A stretch of DNA of 64,000 nucleotides from Diadophis punctatus similis. Its lineage: Eukaryota > Chordata > Lepidosauria > Squamata > Dipsadidae. Both the position numbers and the translations under genes were made by a program. The stretch is from NCBI GenBank assembly GCA_023053685.1, contig JALIGW010000062.1:2034604-2098603 (forward strand), given 5' to 3'. Shown here in pieces: positions 45,290-56,861 of the stretch. The notes beneath the pieces were generated by a model. The model did no database searches, had not been told where the DNA came from, and saw only the letters and a program-made list of their open reading frames with translations. Each line of letters starts with the position of its first letter. Positions within the stretch are counted from its first letter, which is position 1.

Positions 45290-46163
45290 GTTACAAATCC
45301 GGGAGTAGCAAACACCCCAGAGGACAGACTCAAAATCCAGAGGGACCTTGACAGACTCGAACACTGGGCCCAAACCAATAAAATGAAATTTAACACAGAG
45401 AAAAGTAAAATTCTGCACCTAGGCAAGAAGAATCAAAAATACACCTACAAACTAGGCGAAACCACACTCAATAGCAGCGATTGCGAAAGGGATCTCGGAG
45501 TCCTGGTAGACAGCCAACTAAATATGAGCCAGCAGTGTCCAGCAGCAGCCAAAAAGGCCAACACAGTCCTGAGCTGCATAAATAGAGGGATACAATCAAG
45601 GACCAGAGAGGTACTAGTACCACTCTATAAAGCCTTGGTCAGACCACACCTAGAGTACTGCATCCAGTTTTGGTCACCACACTAAAAAAAAGACATTGAA
45701 ACTCTACAGAAAGTGCAGAAGAGAGCAACCGAAATGATAAAGGGTCTGGAAAATAAAACATACGAAGAGCGGTTGCAGGAACTGAGCTTGGCCAGTCTGG
45801 CGAAGAGAAGGACCAGGGGTGACATGATAGCAGTGTTCCAATACTTGAGGGGATGCCACAGAGAGGAGGGGGTCAGGCTGTTCTCTATAGCACCAGAAAG
45901 CCAAACAAGGAATAACGGATGGAAGCTGACCAAGGAGAGATTCAATCTGGAAGTGAGGAGAAACTTTCTGACAGTGAGAGCAATCAACCAGTGGAACAGC
46001 TTGCCAGCAGAGGTCGTGAGAGCCCCAACACTTGCGACCTTCAAGGAGAGACTGGACTGCCATCCGTCTCAAATGGTGTAGGAACTCCTGCTTGAGCAGG
46101 GGGTTGGACTAGATGACCTACAAGGTCCCTTCCAACTCTAATAATAAATCTAAAAAAATCTAA
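45290..46163 (+). mobile_element. CR1 LINE, RT C-terminal half and 3'UTR, well preserved
   Basis: MKFNTEKSKILHLGKKNQKY, CERDLGVLVDSQLNMSQQCP, VLVPLYKALVRPHLEYCIQF in one frame; one shift; then MQKRATEMIKGLENKTYEER, LASLAKRRTRGDMIAVFQYL and INQWNSLPAEVVRAPTLATF in an unbroken frame to 46081. The low decay suggests one of the youngest CR1 copies here. Confidence 0.93.
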
Positions 46164-46413
46164 ATCCATCTGGTGGTGATGCTGTCTATCCCACTTTTTT
46201 CTAGCTTACCAAGAAGTAGATTGTGGTCTACTTTGTCAAATGCCTTGCTGAAGTCAAAATATACTATGTCCACAGCATTTAGCTGGTCTACTAATTTGGT
46301 TATTTTGTCAAATAATGAAATAAGATTGGTTTGGCATGATCTGTTTTTAATAAACCCGTGGTGACTTCTAGTTATAACTTTATTTGTTTCTAGATATTCA
46401 CAGATCTGGGTTG

Positions 46414-46523
<110 letters not shown>

Positions 46524-46721
46524 CTTTTCCAGTATCTTCCCAGGTATTGATGTTAGGCTGATTGGTCTGTATTTTCCTGGGTCTGTTTTTTCCGCTTTTT
46601 TGAAGATGGGAACCACATTGGCTCTTTTCCAACCTTCAGGTAGTTCCCCAGTGCTCCAGGATTTTTAAAGATATGGTACAATGGTTCTGAGATGACATCT
46701 GCCAGCTCCTTTAGACCTCTG

Positions 46722-47039
46722 TGACAGAGGTGATAATTAATCTCACAAAGGAGAAGTTTGATCTTTTCCCGGACATCAGACATTAGAAAAGAAACCGCAG
46801 TTTAAAGTCTAAGTAAAAATATTTATTTCGGTACAAAAACAATAAATCCTCATTTGTTTACATCTCTAATATAAAAGTAGGTCTTCCTTCGATGGAAGCC
46901 AGGAACAGAAGGAAAAAATGGAATGTGCACATGCATACAAGAACATATCAATCACGTGCTCAGGAATAAACCATTATATTGAATAGGGATGCATCTCCCT
47001 GCATATACATATGACAGGCAATAAAATCACTGCGTGACA
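46722..47039. mobile_element. Solo LTR inserted in CR1
   Basis: Begins TGACAGAGG, ends GCGTGACA, 5-bp duplication ctctg (46717-46721 and 47040-47044), and the CR1 reading resumes at 47045. AATAAA-type signals occur on both strands, so orientation is left open. No gag-pol present. Confidence 0.75.
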
Positions 47040-47769
47040 CTCTGGGATGTAATCCATCAAGTCCCAGTGATTTGTATTCCTCAAGATCAGACAGGTGTTC
47101 TCTTAGCATATTTTTTTTTGCTTATTTTAATTTTTATTTCTAGTCTTCTCTTTTACAGCTATGTTTTCGGTAGGTTGGGCTATAGTTTCTTTTTGTGTGA
47201 AGACTGATGCAAAGAATGAGTTAAGCAGCTCTGCTTCCTCTCTGTTGCCTGTTACTTCCTTGCCATCTCCCTTTAGTGTTTCCTTGAGTTTTTCTTGTTA
47301 TTTATATGTTGAAATAAACTTTTTAAATTATCTTTGCCTTTTGTTGCAAGTCTTTGTTCATTCTGAATCTTTGCTTTCGTGACTTCATTTTTGCAAATTC
47401 TGGCTATCTGCTGATATTCTGCCTTAGTTATGTTTCCCTCTTTCCATTTTTTGTATTTATCCTTTTTGTCTTTCAGTTTATTAGAGAGATCTTTGTGCAG
47501 CCATGCTGGTTTTTTCTTGTATTTCTTGTTTTTCTTTTTCAGTGGTTTCTGCTGGACTGGGCTTTTATGATTATATTTTTCAGTTTCCCAAGCTTCTTGA
47601 GTTGTTTTCCTCTTTAGGATTTTCATCCAAGAAATCTTTCCTAAGCGCTCCCTGAGTTTGTTAAAATCAGCTCTTTGAAATTTCTAAGACTCTGATATGA
47701 TTAGGTTCTATTGTTTGTGTTTGCATTATGTTGAATTCCACTATGACATGGTCACTCTCACCCAAGGTT

Positions 47770-48153
47770 CCTCTTGAAAAAAAATCTTTAAAAGCGTTCT
47801 TTCGGCACATCACTCACCAGCCTCTGGTTCCTCATTCTCTCTCCAGCACACAATCATAGATCTTCTTACCCAGATGACTTCCAATCTTCAGTTCAATCCA
47901 ACCGTTTGTGGCTGCCGCAGCTAGGATGACTAAGTCATTTTCCGTTGCCGCTGGCCGAGAGGTCTGAGCCAGCTCCCTGTGGGGTTTGCCACCCCCCCAA
48001 CTTACTGATAGGCACCTCTCTTCTTCCCCACCCCTCCAGGGTGGTTCTGACCTGGTTCTGACTGAACCAGGTCTCCTGGCGACGCAGATATTGGGATTCC
48101 ACTGCAGAGCGCGGGAAACTCCGTGTCGCTGCGGTGTTTGGCCACGCCCCTCC
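47770..48153. mobile_element. 384-bp retroposon-like insert of unknown origin
   Basis: Splits the CR1 ETLGESDH reading and is flanked by an exact 13-bp duplication ctcacccaaggtt (47757-47769 and 48154-48166). GC-rich right half, a short A run near the left end. Minus-strand frame contains NGWIELKIGSHLGKKIYDCV, unrecognised. Duplication length fits L1-type retroposition, but neither end is a poly(A) tail. Confidence 0.6.
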
Positions 48154-48646
48154 CTCACCCAAGGTTTCTGCAGTTTCAACTCCATCTATCACTTCTTCTC
48201 TGTTTGTAAGAATTAAGTCCAATATGGCTGTCCCTCTAGTTCCTTCCTCTACCTTTAGGACAGCAAAGTTGTCAGCTAAGTTGGTCAAGAACCTATTTGA
48301 TTTCTCATGGTGCAGAATTAGTCTTCTAGTTGATGTTAGGGTAATTAAAGTCCTCCATTACTATTGTAGTGCATTTCCTACATGCATTTGTTAGTTGGTT
48401 AGCAAAAAGGACATCTATTTTTTCTGCTCGATTGGGTGTCCTGAAGCATACACCTATGACCATGCCATTCTTTTTTTCTTTTATATTGACCCATATGCAT
48501 TCTAGGTGGTTTTCGTCTTTGGTTTTGTGCATTTCGGTGGCAATATAGTTTTACATATAATGCAACTCCACCTCCTCTTTTATGGGGTCTGTTTTTTTTA
48601 ACAGTTTGTATCCTTCTCTCAGTACATTCCAGTCATGGGTTTCATC

Positions 48647-48956
48647 CAGGGGTGGGTTCCTACCGGTGCAGTCTTGCCTGTTCGTCGCCACAGAGCCAAA
48701 GAAGCTGGTGGCGTTCGCAGTGCGGGGCTTCCCCCGCCCGCTTTCCCCAGCCGCCGGGACGCCGCCATTTGCGTTCTTTTGCCCTCTGCGCAAGCAGAAT
48801 GCTTTGCGAATGCGCAGAGGGCAAAAGAACGCAAACAGCGGCATCCCGGCAGCCGGGGAAAGCGGGCGGGGGAAGCCCCGCTCCACGAACGCCACCAGTT
48901 TCTTCGGCTCTGCGGCGACAAACAGACAAGACCGCACCGGTAGGAACCCACCCCTG
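48647..48956. mobile_element. Foldback hAT element, caggggtgggttcc family
   Basis: 310 bp that is almost entirely one inverted repeat: arms from caggggtgggttcctaccgg and ccggtaggaacccacccctg inward to gccctctgcgcaagcagaat. 8-bp duplication gtttcatc (48639-48646 and 48957-48964). Inserted in CR1. Confidence 0.95.
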
Positions 48957-49085
48957 GTTTCATCCCACCAAGTTTTAGTGATTTCAACTATATCATATCT
49001 ACCTTCATGTATTAATAATTCAAGTTCACCCTGTTTGTTCCCCAAACTTTGTGCATTTGGCCCTGGAATTATTCTGGTTGCCCCC

Positions 49086-49918
49086 CCCCAGAAGCTGATA
49101 GCTCTCAGAAATGCAGATTGCAACAAGGCTCATGACCGTGGGGCTGTCCTGGAGCCACCAACTCCAGCCCACGGCAAGAGGCCTCCATCAAGTGGGGGGA
49201 TGCTGGCCCTGCCTCACAATCAGTGCTTCAGACCCCATTGCCAACTGCCTGGCATATAAATAAATAAATGCAGGTTTGCTAGTGGAAGCAGAAAGATCCC
49301 GACTGTCTAAGCCCAGTTTGGGATGTCCGACCACTTTGAGCGCATCTGGGCTTTTGGAGTGAGCGTTTTCTGCCAGTGAGCAGCTGCTGCCCGAAGGCCG
49401 CCTGGGCGCCAGATGCACACGGAGCAGGACTCTTGGCAACCTTTGATCTGCTCCTCCAGGCAATCCTTCCCTTCCCATCCAGCAGTCTTCATTGCTCTGC
49501 CAACATTTGGAGACAGTTATGGAACCTTTGGCCTTCCTGTCGCATTGCTTTTCTTTCTGGGTTGTTCCTTCCTTTCTATTAATGCTGCCATTGATTAAAA
49601 GTCCCTTGCTGCCAGTCCAGTCTGCGGCGTGCCATTTAAATCAGCAGTGCCATCTTTAAAGGTTTACTTATTTTGCCACCGCTTCTGTTGCTATTTCAGC
49701 CCTCTTCTGCTCTCTTTTCCAGGAATGGCCACACCAAACCACAAGGCACATTCCTCTGTCAGATGACATCATGGCATCAACTGCCATTCCCTTCAGGCTA
49801 CAAAATGATGTAGTGAAAGCCTGCGGGTCAGCTCAGGGTTAGAGCAGAGTTCCTGGGTCAGCCAGGAGAGATCACTGACCGGTGGCTGGGAATAAAGAAG
49901 AATTGCAGGCAATGAAAT
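49086..49918. other. Unassigned intergenic stretch
   Basis: GC-moderate; no TE or exon recognised. Confidence 0.45.
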
Positions 49919-50090
49919 TGGGAGGGAGGGAGGGAGGGAGGGAGGAGGGAAGAAAGGAAGGAGGGTGGGAGGGAGGGAGGGAGGGAGGGAGGGAGGGAGG
50001 GAAGGAAGGAAGGAAGGAAGGAAGGAAGGAAGGAAGGAAGGAAGGAAGGAAGGAAGGAAGGAAGGAAGGAAGGAAGGAAGGATGGATGGA
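49919..50090 (+). repeat. GGGA then GGAA microsatellite
   Basis: GGGA units with interruptions followed by about 26 GGAA units and a short GGAT end. Confidence 0.97.
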
Positions 50091-50654
50091 TTTAAGCATG
50101 AAGGCCTTCCATTAATATAGATATATCCAGGGCAAGATTTCCAGGACCAGGAAGAGAAAGTCTTCTGTTTGGAGAGGGGGGCTGAAGGGGGGGCAGTCTT
50201 ATGCTTTCAGTGTGGGGCTATTTTAGCTTATTACACAATTTCATTCTTACAGTAGTATATCTTTTCAGTATCCTAGGTTCTGCTGATCCTCTGACTTCAC
50301 CTCTGAGATAATGTGGGACAAACATCACTGATTTTACATACGGTCTCTTGTTTGGCCATAACTGGATCCTGACAGCATTAGGATGAAATCCTCCTTTAAT
50401 GTGGGTAGTCTAAAAACAGTTGCCTTACCAGGGAGGGAATATCGAGGAGGGCAGGGAGGCTGGAGAGAAGCTGACTGAATGCTTTCTCTTTCTCTTCACT
50501 GAGGACCACGTTGGTCGACAGCAATGCCAGAAGGCCTATTTTAGGAAAGGAATGGTAGGAAATGAAGCAAAAGCTGGTTTTCAAGGTGCAACATTCTGGA
50601 AGTCACTAACCAGAACTGAACACAAGCAAATCATTGCAGCTTAACCTGAAATCT
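50091..50654. other. Unassigned intergenic stretch
   Basis: Nothing recognised. Confidence 0.4.
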
Positions 50655-50992
50655 TCAAAAGATTTCAAAAGTGTTCGGTTTGGATAACTTAGAACTGTGT
50701 TGCTTGCGGTCAGACCTAAGTATTGCATACAAAATTATACGTAGTAATGTTTTACCTGTAAATTACTTTTTCTGTTTTAATCGCAATAACCTTTTTTGTG
50801 CGAATAACCTTTTTAAACTCAATGTAAATCATTCTAAACTTGACTGTAACAAATACGATTTCTGTAATAGAGTTGTCAAAGTCTGGAATGTTCTACCTGA
50901 TTCAGTTGTTTCAGCTACAAATTTTCACAGTTTCAGTCACAAATTGACTTCCGTGGACCTTACATCATACTTAAGTGGTTAGTAGAGGGGGC

Positions 50993-51812
50993 TGTTCTGA
51001 CCCAGGTGCTGGACAAAGGAACACAGCACAAACAGCATCCAAACAAACCTTGTTTTAATAGTAACAACTACTAATTATCTTTCTTAGCAGTCCTTCTATA
51101 GTCAATGAAAGTATAACTCAGTCTTTTCGGTGCAACGACTGTTAATTAACCTTCTTAATAGCCGGCAATAGTCCAAGCAAAAAGAACACAAGTCTGACGA
51201 AGAGTCTTTCTGATAACAGCAGATAATCCACACAATCTTACTGTTGTTGGCAAAATGCCCAGGAGCAATTTGCAGGAAACTTGACTATTTTCAAACAGGA
51301 GCAGAACAGAAGTTTTGAAGTCAAAGACAAGACGTGGAATGAACGAAGTTGTTTCCTGAAAATTGGTCAGTCGTTTTCATCACTTAAATAGGCTATGAAA
51401 GTGGCCAATTATCCCCAAGCCTTACTCCCGAGGAGTCCTTCTCCTCAGGAACCATTCCTGCCTTTTGGCAGCTCTGCGCACGAGTGCACTGAGAACAGGC
51501 TCCTCTTCTTCTTCTTCTTCTTCTTCTTCTTCTTCTTCTTCTTCTTCTTCTTCTTCTTCTTCTTCTTCTTCTTCTTCTTCTTCTTCTTCTTCTTCTTCTT
51601 CTTCTTCTTCTTCTTCTTCTTCTTCACTCATGGCAGCCTCTGGAGGTTCTGAAGGCCCTGGCTGAATCCCTGTCTCTGGCACCGAGCCTTCTCCAGCCTC
51701 CTCGCTATCCGACTCTGGTGCCAGCTGCACAGGTCGCTGGCGAATCACCACACCAGCCTCCTCGCTGTCCGAATCAACTGCCAGCTGCACAGGCTGCTGG
51801 CAGGCCACAACA
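50993..51812 (-). mobile_element. Solo LTR (820 bp) with internal acidic ORF
   Basis: Minus strand begins TGTTGTGGCCTGCC and ends CACCTGGGTCAGAACA (TG...CA). Downstream of the ORF are a TATA-like ctatttaag and attaaaacaagg. Flanks ggggc / tgtgc give no clean duplication. The frame 51808-51422 has two repeats of PVQLA-DSDSEEAG type, then PSEPPEAAMS, a Glu run of about 41 encoded by the GAA repeat, then EPVLSALVRRAAKRQEW. Similar TG...CA units of gypsy or ERV type are plausible; no pol adjoins. Confidence 0.55.
51501..51625 (-). repeat. GAA (CTT on plus) microsatellite inside LTR ORF
   Basis: About 41 units, in frame as Glu within the LTR ORF. Confidence 0.98.
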
Positions 51813-51905
51813 TGTGCCTATCGTCCCTGTCACTGTACTTTTATTCTCTTATTCTTGTTCTCATTTTTGTTTGACAAATTCCAATAAATAAATAAATAAA
51901 ATAAA

Positions 51906-52577
51906 AATGCATTGCTTGCTTGGGTTTTCCAAGCCCTTTGGAGAAAGTCTTTCACAACCAATGCTCTACAGTCACAGGGCAGGAGAAGTTTAAACAGGCC
52001 AGAAGGGCTGGAACGGAATAAAGCATGATGAGACTCCAACATTTTTAGCCCAAGGAGAACAGAAGTCCAAACAAACCCCTCCCAAAAGAGCAGGAGGGAG
52101 TGGGAAAGGGTCTTAAGATGCTCTGATGGGGGTCTGGACCAGGGGTGGTAACTGACCAGGAAAAGGAATTGAGGGTTGCCGGATGACTTCACAAAAAGAA
52201 TTGCCATATTCAGCAGTAGCAGCAAAGGAAATGGGGCATTTCATGTTGGGCATCATTAAGAAAGGATCACAAATAAAATTTCAAAATACCATCATGTTTT
52301 ATGCAAAGCAGCATCACTTAAAATACCGGGCAGAGTTTTATTCAGTGCCTCTCAGAAAGGATACAGAAAAGAACAGTCTGGATGTTTTTTGATCATTTGA
52401 AGCAAGACCTTTCGAGTAAAGATGTAAATGTTGGGGCATTTTACCTTTAAAAAAGGTGAAGAAGAAGACGGTCAGAGTAGAGATGCATTACATTCCTCGT
52501 GGCGTGTACTAAAGACAAGGCTTCTCTCAAAGACGAAAGGATCTGGAGTGGCAGAATGAATCAGCAGAAGGTCAATG
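51906..52577. other. Unassigned intergenic stretch
   Basis: No TE recognised; caggggtgg near 52140 is an isolated motif. Confidence 0.4.
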
Positions 52578-53302
52578 TCTATAGAGATTCTGAACCATCC
52601 AGGTCACGGTTGTCCCAAAAGTGCTTTTTCAAGAGGTAACTGGGCTTTCTGGTTTTTCTTTGAAGATGTTTTGCTTCTCATCAAATCTCAAAAAAAAAAA
52701 AAAACCTTACAGGAGCTCCTCTGTAAGAGACAATGAAGGGAACAATAAATGAAGCAACGTTGTCATTCTGTAGGCTGCAGGCATATCAAAAAAGCTCAGG
52801 AGGATCTTCAGCCAACACAACATACGTGCACACTTCAAACCCAAGAATACACTAAGGCAGAAGCTTGTCCAGCTCAAGGATAAAACACTCAGACATAAAC
52901 TGAGCAATGTGGTACATGCAGTACAATGCAGTGAGCCACGTGCAGTTCTGTACATTGGGGAAACAAAACAACCACTTCATAAACGCATGACACAACATAG
53001 GAGAACAAACCAATCAGGACTAGATTCAGCAGTCCATCTGTGATTAAAAGACAAAGGCCACCTTTTTGAAGACAGCAAAGTCCACATTTTGGACAGAGAG
53101 GACCACTGGTTTGAAAGATGGGTCAAAGAGGCCATCTATGTCAAAACTGAACAGCCCCTCTCTCAACAGACGAGGAGGGATATGACATCATCTATCTCCA
53201 GTCCACAACACAATCCTTTCAGCAGTTCTAAGAAGGCTCCACACCCACTTGCACCACTCAGGTAACCTTGAGGACACAGATAAACCTCCAGGTGACTGTA
53301 AT
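52578..53302 (+). mobile_element. Penelope-like element: RT end, GIY-YIG endonuclease, inverted terminal piece
   Basis: From about 52828 the plus strand reads IFSQHNIRAHFKPKN, LRHKLSNVVHAVQCSE, then the GIY-YIG core VLYIGETKQPLHKRMTQHRR (YIG at 52951-52959), a TGA stop at 53041, and DREDHWFERWVKEAIYVKTE. This matches the C-terminal endonuclease of Penelope-like retroelements (Neptune-type). At 52590-52682 the terminal block lies in the opposite orientation (cacggttgtcccaaaa ... ttttgcttctcatc), followed by an A run: the 5'-inverted structure typical of this class. Body ends with gataaacctccagg and is cut by a hAT end at 53303. Inactive. Confidence 0.88.
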
Positions 53303-53620
53303 CAGAGGTGGGTTCCTGCTGGAGCTGTCCAGTGCGTAGCTCCATTAGGGAGCGGTCGATCGCGCAATTTGCGCGCGACCGCTCCGGAGCCCTCTCTGCC
53401 GGTGCGTCGCACGCGTCGCCATCTTTTTCGGTGAATTTGGGGGCAATTTTGCTGAAATCTCGTGAGGGGACACGCGCACGTGTGCGAGATTTCGGTGAGA
53501 TTTTGCTTCTGCGCATGCGCGGAAGCAAAATCTCACCAAAATTTCGCATTTCGCCAAAATACACGCATCCCCTTGCGATATTTCGGCGCGATTTTGCTTC
53601 CGCGCATGCACATTGATCTG
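53303..53620. mobile_element. hAT foldback element, left end only
   Basis: Starts cagaggtgggttcctgctgg; interior is a foldback around gattttgcttctgcgcatgc and gcggaagcaaaatc. The right terminus is missing. CpG-rich. Confidence 0.65.
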
Positions 53621-54210
53621 TGCAGACTAGAAAGTTCAACCTTTCCTCCTGTGATATTGCAACTTCTCTTCAGAGCAATTTGTCCTCACTGTACCTGCAT
53701 CAGTGCCCAGAAAGAAAGGATGATTATTATGGGAACTCCCCCCAGGTATGAAGCTACCAGTCATCCATGCAATAGTTGAGTTCCTTGGCAAAAGGGCGGC
53801 CATACAAACTGAACTAATAATAATATAATGGTCCATTGATTAGCTGTTAGGCCACATCAGAGTACAGAATACAGAACAGTAATTGAGTGGGAGTCTCAGA
53901 CTGAATAAATAACTAAATTTAGGAATTTTGATTTGCTCAATAAAAAAGAAGCAATAGCTGATGCAACACTCAACTTTGTTCTCTTACCTTTTCAATTATG
54001 TTTTAATATAATCAGTTGATTATTCGTTTTAAAAAGTTGGTTATCCTTTCAGAAAGTGTGGTCTTTCACTGAAATAGAGTGGTGGGAGATCTGGGCAGAG
54101 AGAAAAGGGACTCCTTCGCACTGCTAAATTGTGGGACTCTTCGATGCAAGAGATCCACCTCTGTAAAGAACAATTGAAAAAGACCAATTTCCAGAGAAAT
54201 TCAGACAAAT
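53621..54210. other. Unassigned intergenic stretch
   Basis: No signature recognised. Confidence 0.4.
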
Positions 54211-54218
54211 CCTTAGAA

Positions 54219-55128
54219 CAGTGGTGGCCAACCTGAAGCGTCCCATGCGCCAATTGGCCCAGGCGTCCCAGGTGGGCGGGCCCGCCTGGATGCCGCCATT
54301 TGAGTTTTGCCCTCTGCGCATGCGCAGAACGCTGTGCGCATGCGCAGAGGGCAAAAGAACGCAAATGCCGGCCTCCAGGTGGGCAGGGGGGAGGCGGGAG
54401 GGAGGCTCTGCCGGCCACCTCCTTTCCTCGCCTCCCACTGCTTTTCGGCTCTGCCGCCATTGCTGCCTCCTCCTTTCCTCGCCTCCCGCCGTGGGAGGTA
54501 AGGAAAGGAGGAGGCAGCAGCAGCAGCGGCAGAGCCGAAAAGCGGTGGGAGTCGAAGGGGAGGCTCCGTCGCCACAACAGCCCCAGACCTCCAATCCTGA
54601 AGCTCTGCCGGCCGCCTCCTTTCCTCACCTCCCGCCTACCCTTCGGCTCTGCCGGCAGAGCTTCAGGGCTCCTGAAGGCACCTGCGGCGCTGGGCTTTGG
54701 GGAGCGGCGGGCTGGGGCCAAGTTCCACACATGGGAGGTGAGGAAAGGAGGAGGCAGTGGCGGCGGCAGAGCCAAAAAGCGGTGGGAAGCAAGGAAAGGA
54801 GGCGGCCAGCAGAGCCTCCCCTTCAGCTCTGCCGGCCGCTTCCTTTCCTCGCCTCCCACCGCCCCTTCGGTTCTGCGCGCGGCGGGGAGAGCTGCGAGAC
54901 GCGCGTCCTACCTGGGACTTGTTCCGTCGCGTTCCTCGGTATTGTGTCCAGGGCAGCCCGTTCTAAAAGAGAAAGTCTCGCGAGTTCAAACTTCTCAAAC
55001 TCGCGAGACAATCTCTTTCAGAACGGGCTGCCCTGGACACAATACCGAGGAACGCAACGGTGGATGCGCCACTTGAAATCGTGGAATGCGCCACATTTGG
55101 CGCATGCGCCATGGTTTGGCCACCCCTG
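54219..55128. mobile_element. Compound-hairpin hAT element (910 bp)
   Basis: Ends cagtggtggccaacctg and catggtttggccacccctg, 8-bp duplication ccttagaa (54211-54218 and 55129-55136). Interior is a series of hairpins: about 54281-54384, 54432-54551, 54600-54850 (several inverted segments) and 54925-55060 (arms about 60 bp). The open frames of up to 338 codons on both strands are by-products of GC-rich palindromes. Confidence 0.92.
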
Positions 55129-55136
55129 CCTTAGAA

Positions 55137-55486
55137 CATTCGTGCCCCCTAGCCCCGATAGTGATCTTTCTTGCAGACCTCGCTCTGGCCTACTGTATAT
55201 GGTTTCTCCAGGTCTGTTTACCTTTCTCCCCCTTTAATTCTGCCCAGGACATGTTTCATACCTGAAATAGCTTCCTCGTTATACCAACAATGTCCTCTGT
55301 CTAAGGCTGTTTCTCTTCAGCATATTCCATCTTCCCGCTGGGCTCTTGGCAATCAATAGCTGAAAATGTCCTTTTCCTGAGGCTCCAGGCTAGTCTTCCA
55401 GATGTACCCAGCATTTTGTTTTGTTTTTTTGCTTTATCAGGACAATATTGCAAAGGAAATAAAAGTATTTGCTGTCCCACCCCATG
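55137..55486. other. Unassigned stretch
   Basis: Nothing recognised. Confidence 0.4.
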
Positions 55487-55660
55487 TAGAATAGAATAGA
55501 ATAGAATAGAATTCTTTATTGGCCAAGGACACACAAGGAATTTGTCTTTGCTGCATATGCTCTCAGTGTACATAAAAGGAAAAAAAGAAAAAAGAAAAAA
55601 GATATTAATCAAGAATCACAATATCCAATATCCAATAACAATAACAATAATAATAATAAT
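55487..55660 (-). mobile_element. L2 LINE 3' end with AATAG microsatellite
   Basis: ATAGA/AATAG units (55487-55513), attctttattggccaagg and acacacaaggaatttgtc match the reverse complement of the L2 tail at about 15330-15437; ends in ATA repeats. Confidence 0.8.
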
Positions 55661-56861
55661 AATAATTCCAAAATCTTGAGTGCCGAAAAATTGAGTCCTT
55701 CCCAGCTGGGTCCTAATCCTAACATTGAAGATTATGGGATTTTGCCTGGAATCTTCAGCAGCAACTTCCCTACCAGAGTTATTCATTGATTGTTCCTTAT
55801 AGGACACCCTTCTTAACATGGTCATTGAAAATGAGCTGCAATGAGATTCAATTACTTTAAGGCAACAAGAGTCAAATTTAAAAAAACTGAAAGCTCGCCC
55901 CAGAAGGAGAAGGCAAGGGAGGGCAAAAGCTGGTGCCCTGAGCCTTGTTGACTGTCCATCTCCTGCCAGGTCCTTCCTGAATTGCAACTCTGTTTATTTT
56001 GGAGCACCTTCACCATGTGGCCACGTCTTTGTAGCCAGCACATTTTTGGACAGTGAGTCAGCTGCAACGGGGCTTCTTCATCAAGCGGCAAACATGCCTG
56101 ATTTATGCAACTTTCCACCAAGTAACGTTTGCCGATGTGGGGAAGGTTAGCCAGCAGTTGAGGTCGTGGCTGCTACCCCAAAGGAATCAGCAGCAGAGAT
56201 CCCGTTCCCAGCTCCCTTCCCTGCCCCCTTTGCGTGGAGAAGAAGCATCAACAGGCAATATTTCTTTCCTTTGGGCTCGTCCAGAAGGAAGAAAATCCTA
56301 CCAGTAGCAAAGGGTGAAATTCTTCATCTTTGGGACAAGGCATGGCGGATTCAGAAACAAGATGCGCAAAAGAACGAAACTGTGTAGCCGGCCTGCAAGC
56401 AGAGAGGGACTTGCCCTTCCCCCCCATATTGTCCCCCCCAACCTGATTGGGAGAGGGGAGCCCTACCTGCACCCAGAGTTTGGTCCAACGCACTCAGTTC
56501 TCTTTGGCAACATTTGGAAAGTTATCATTTCTAACTAAAATAATCCTAAGGATAATTTTAAACGTATTAATTAATTTCCTTGGGTTTGGTTCTTATTGAT
56601 ATATACCCTATAATGGCCTCTTTTGGGGCAGATCTTGTTCCCATAAAAATTGGGGGGGGGGTAATGTTTCCCATTCTGGCCCCTCCGGGGAAGCCCAGTG
56701 CTTCTTCGGTTCTTGAACTGGTGGAGCTGCGGTGGAGAAGAGAGCCAACCAAGGTGTGCTGGAGTTGGGGAGGAGGTATTTTAGCATCAAGTGATGGCTG
56801 CCTTTGCCTTCCCCCAATGAAGAATTTGGAATGCCTCTGGGGGAAAAGCACACCACTTTAC
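55661..56861. other. Unassigned intergenic stretch
   Basis: No TE or exon recognised; short frames without domains. Confidence 0.4.

Larger units (their letters stand above)
50655..51905 (+). mobile_element. CR1-group LINE 3' end split by an LTR
   Basis: Frame 50671-50982 reads LELCCLRSDLSIAYKIIRSN, NLFKLNVNHSKLDCNKYDF and RVVKVWNVLPDSVVSATNFH, the C-terminal cap region of CR1/L2-type RTs but a different family from the abundant CR1. After an 820-bp LTR the 3'UTR resumes at 51813 (tgtgcctatcgtccctgtca) and ends in AAATA repeats. Confidence 0.7.

Noticed and set aside
53163..53639. 158-codon minus frame
   Set aside because: Spans a Penelope tail and a foldback hAT left arm; the repeated KSRRN-type words come from the hairpin.
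54041..55237. Long frames of 120-338 codons on both strands
   Set aside because: They lie in a hAT element built of GC-rich hairpins with terminal repeats and an octamer; no protein domain.
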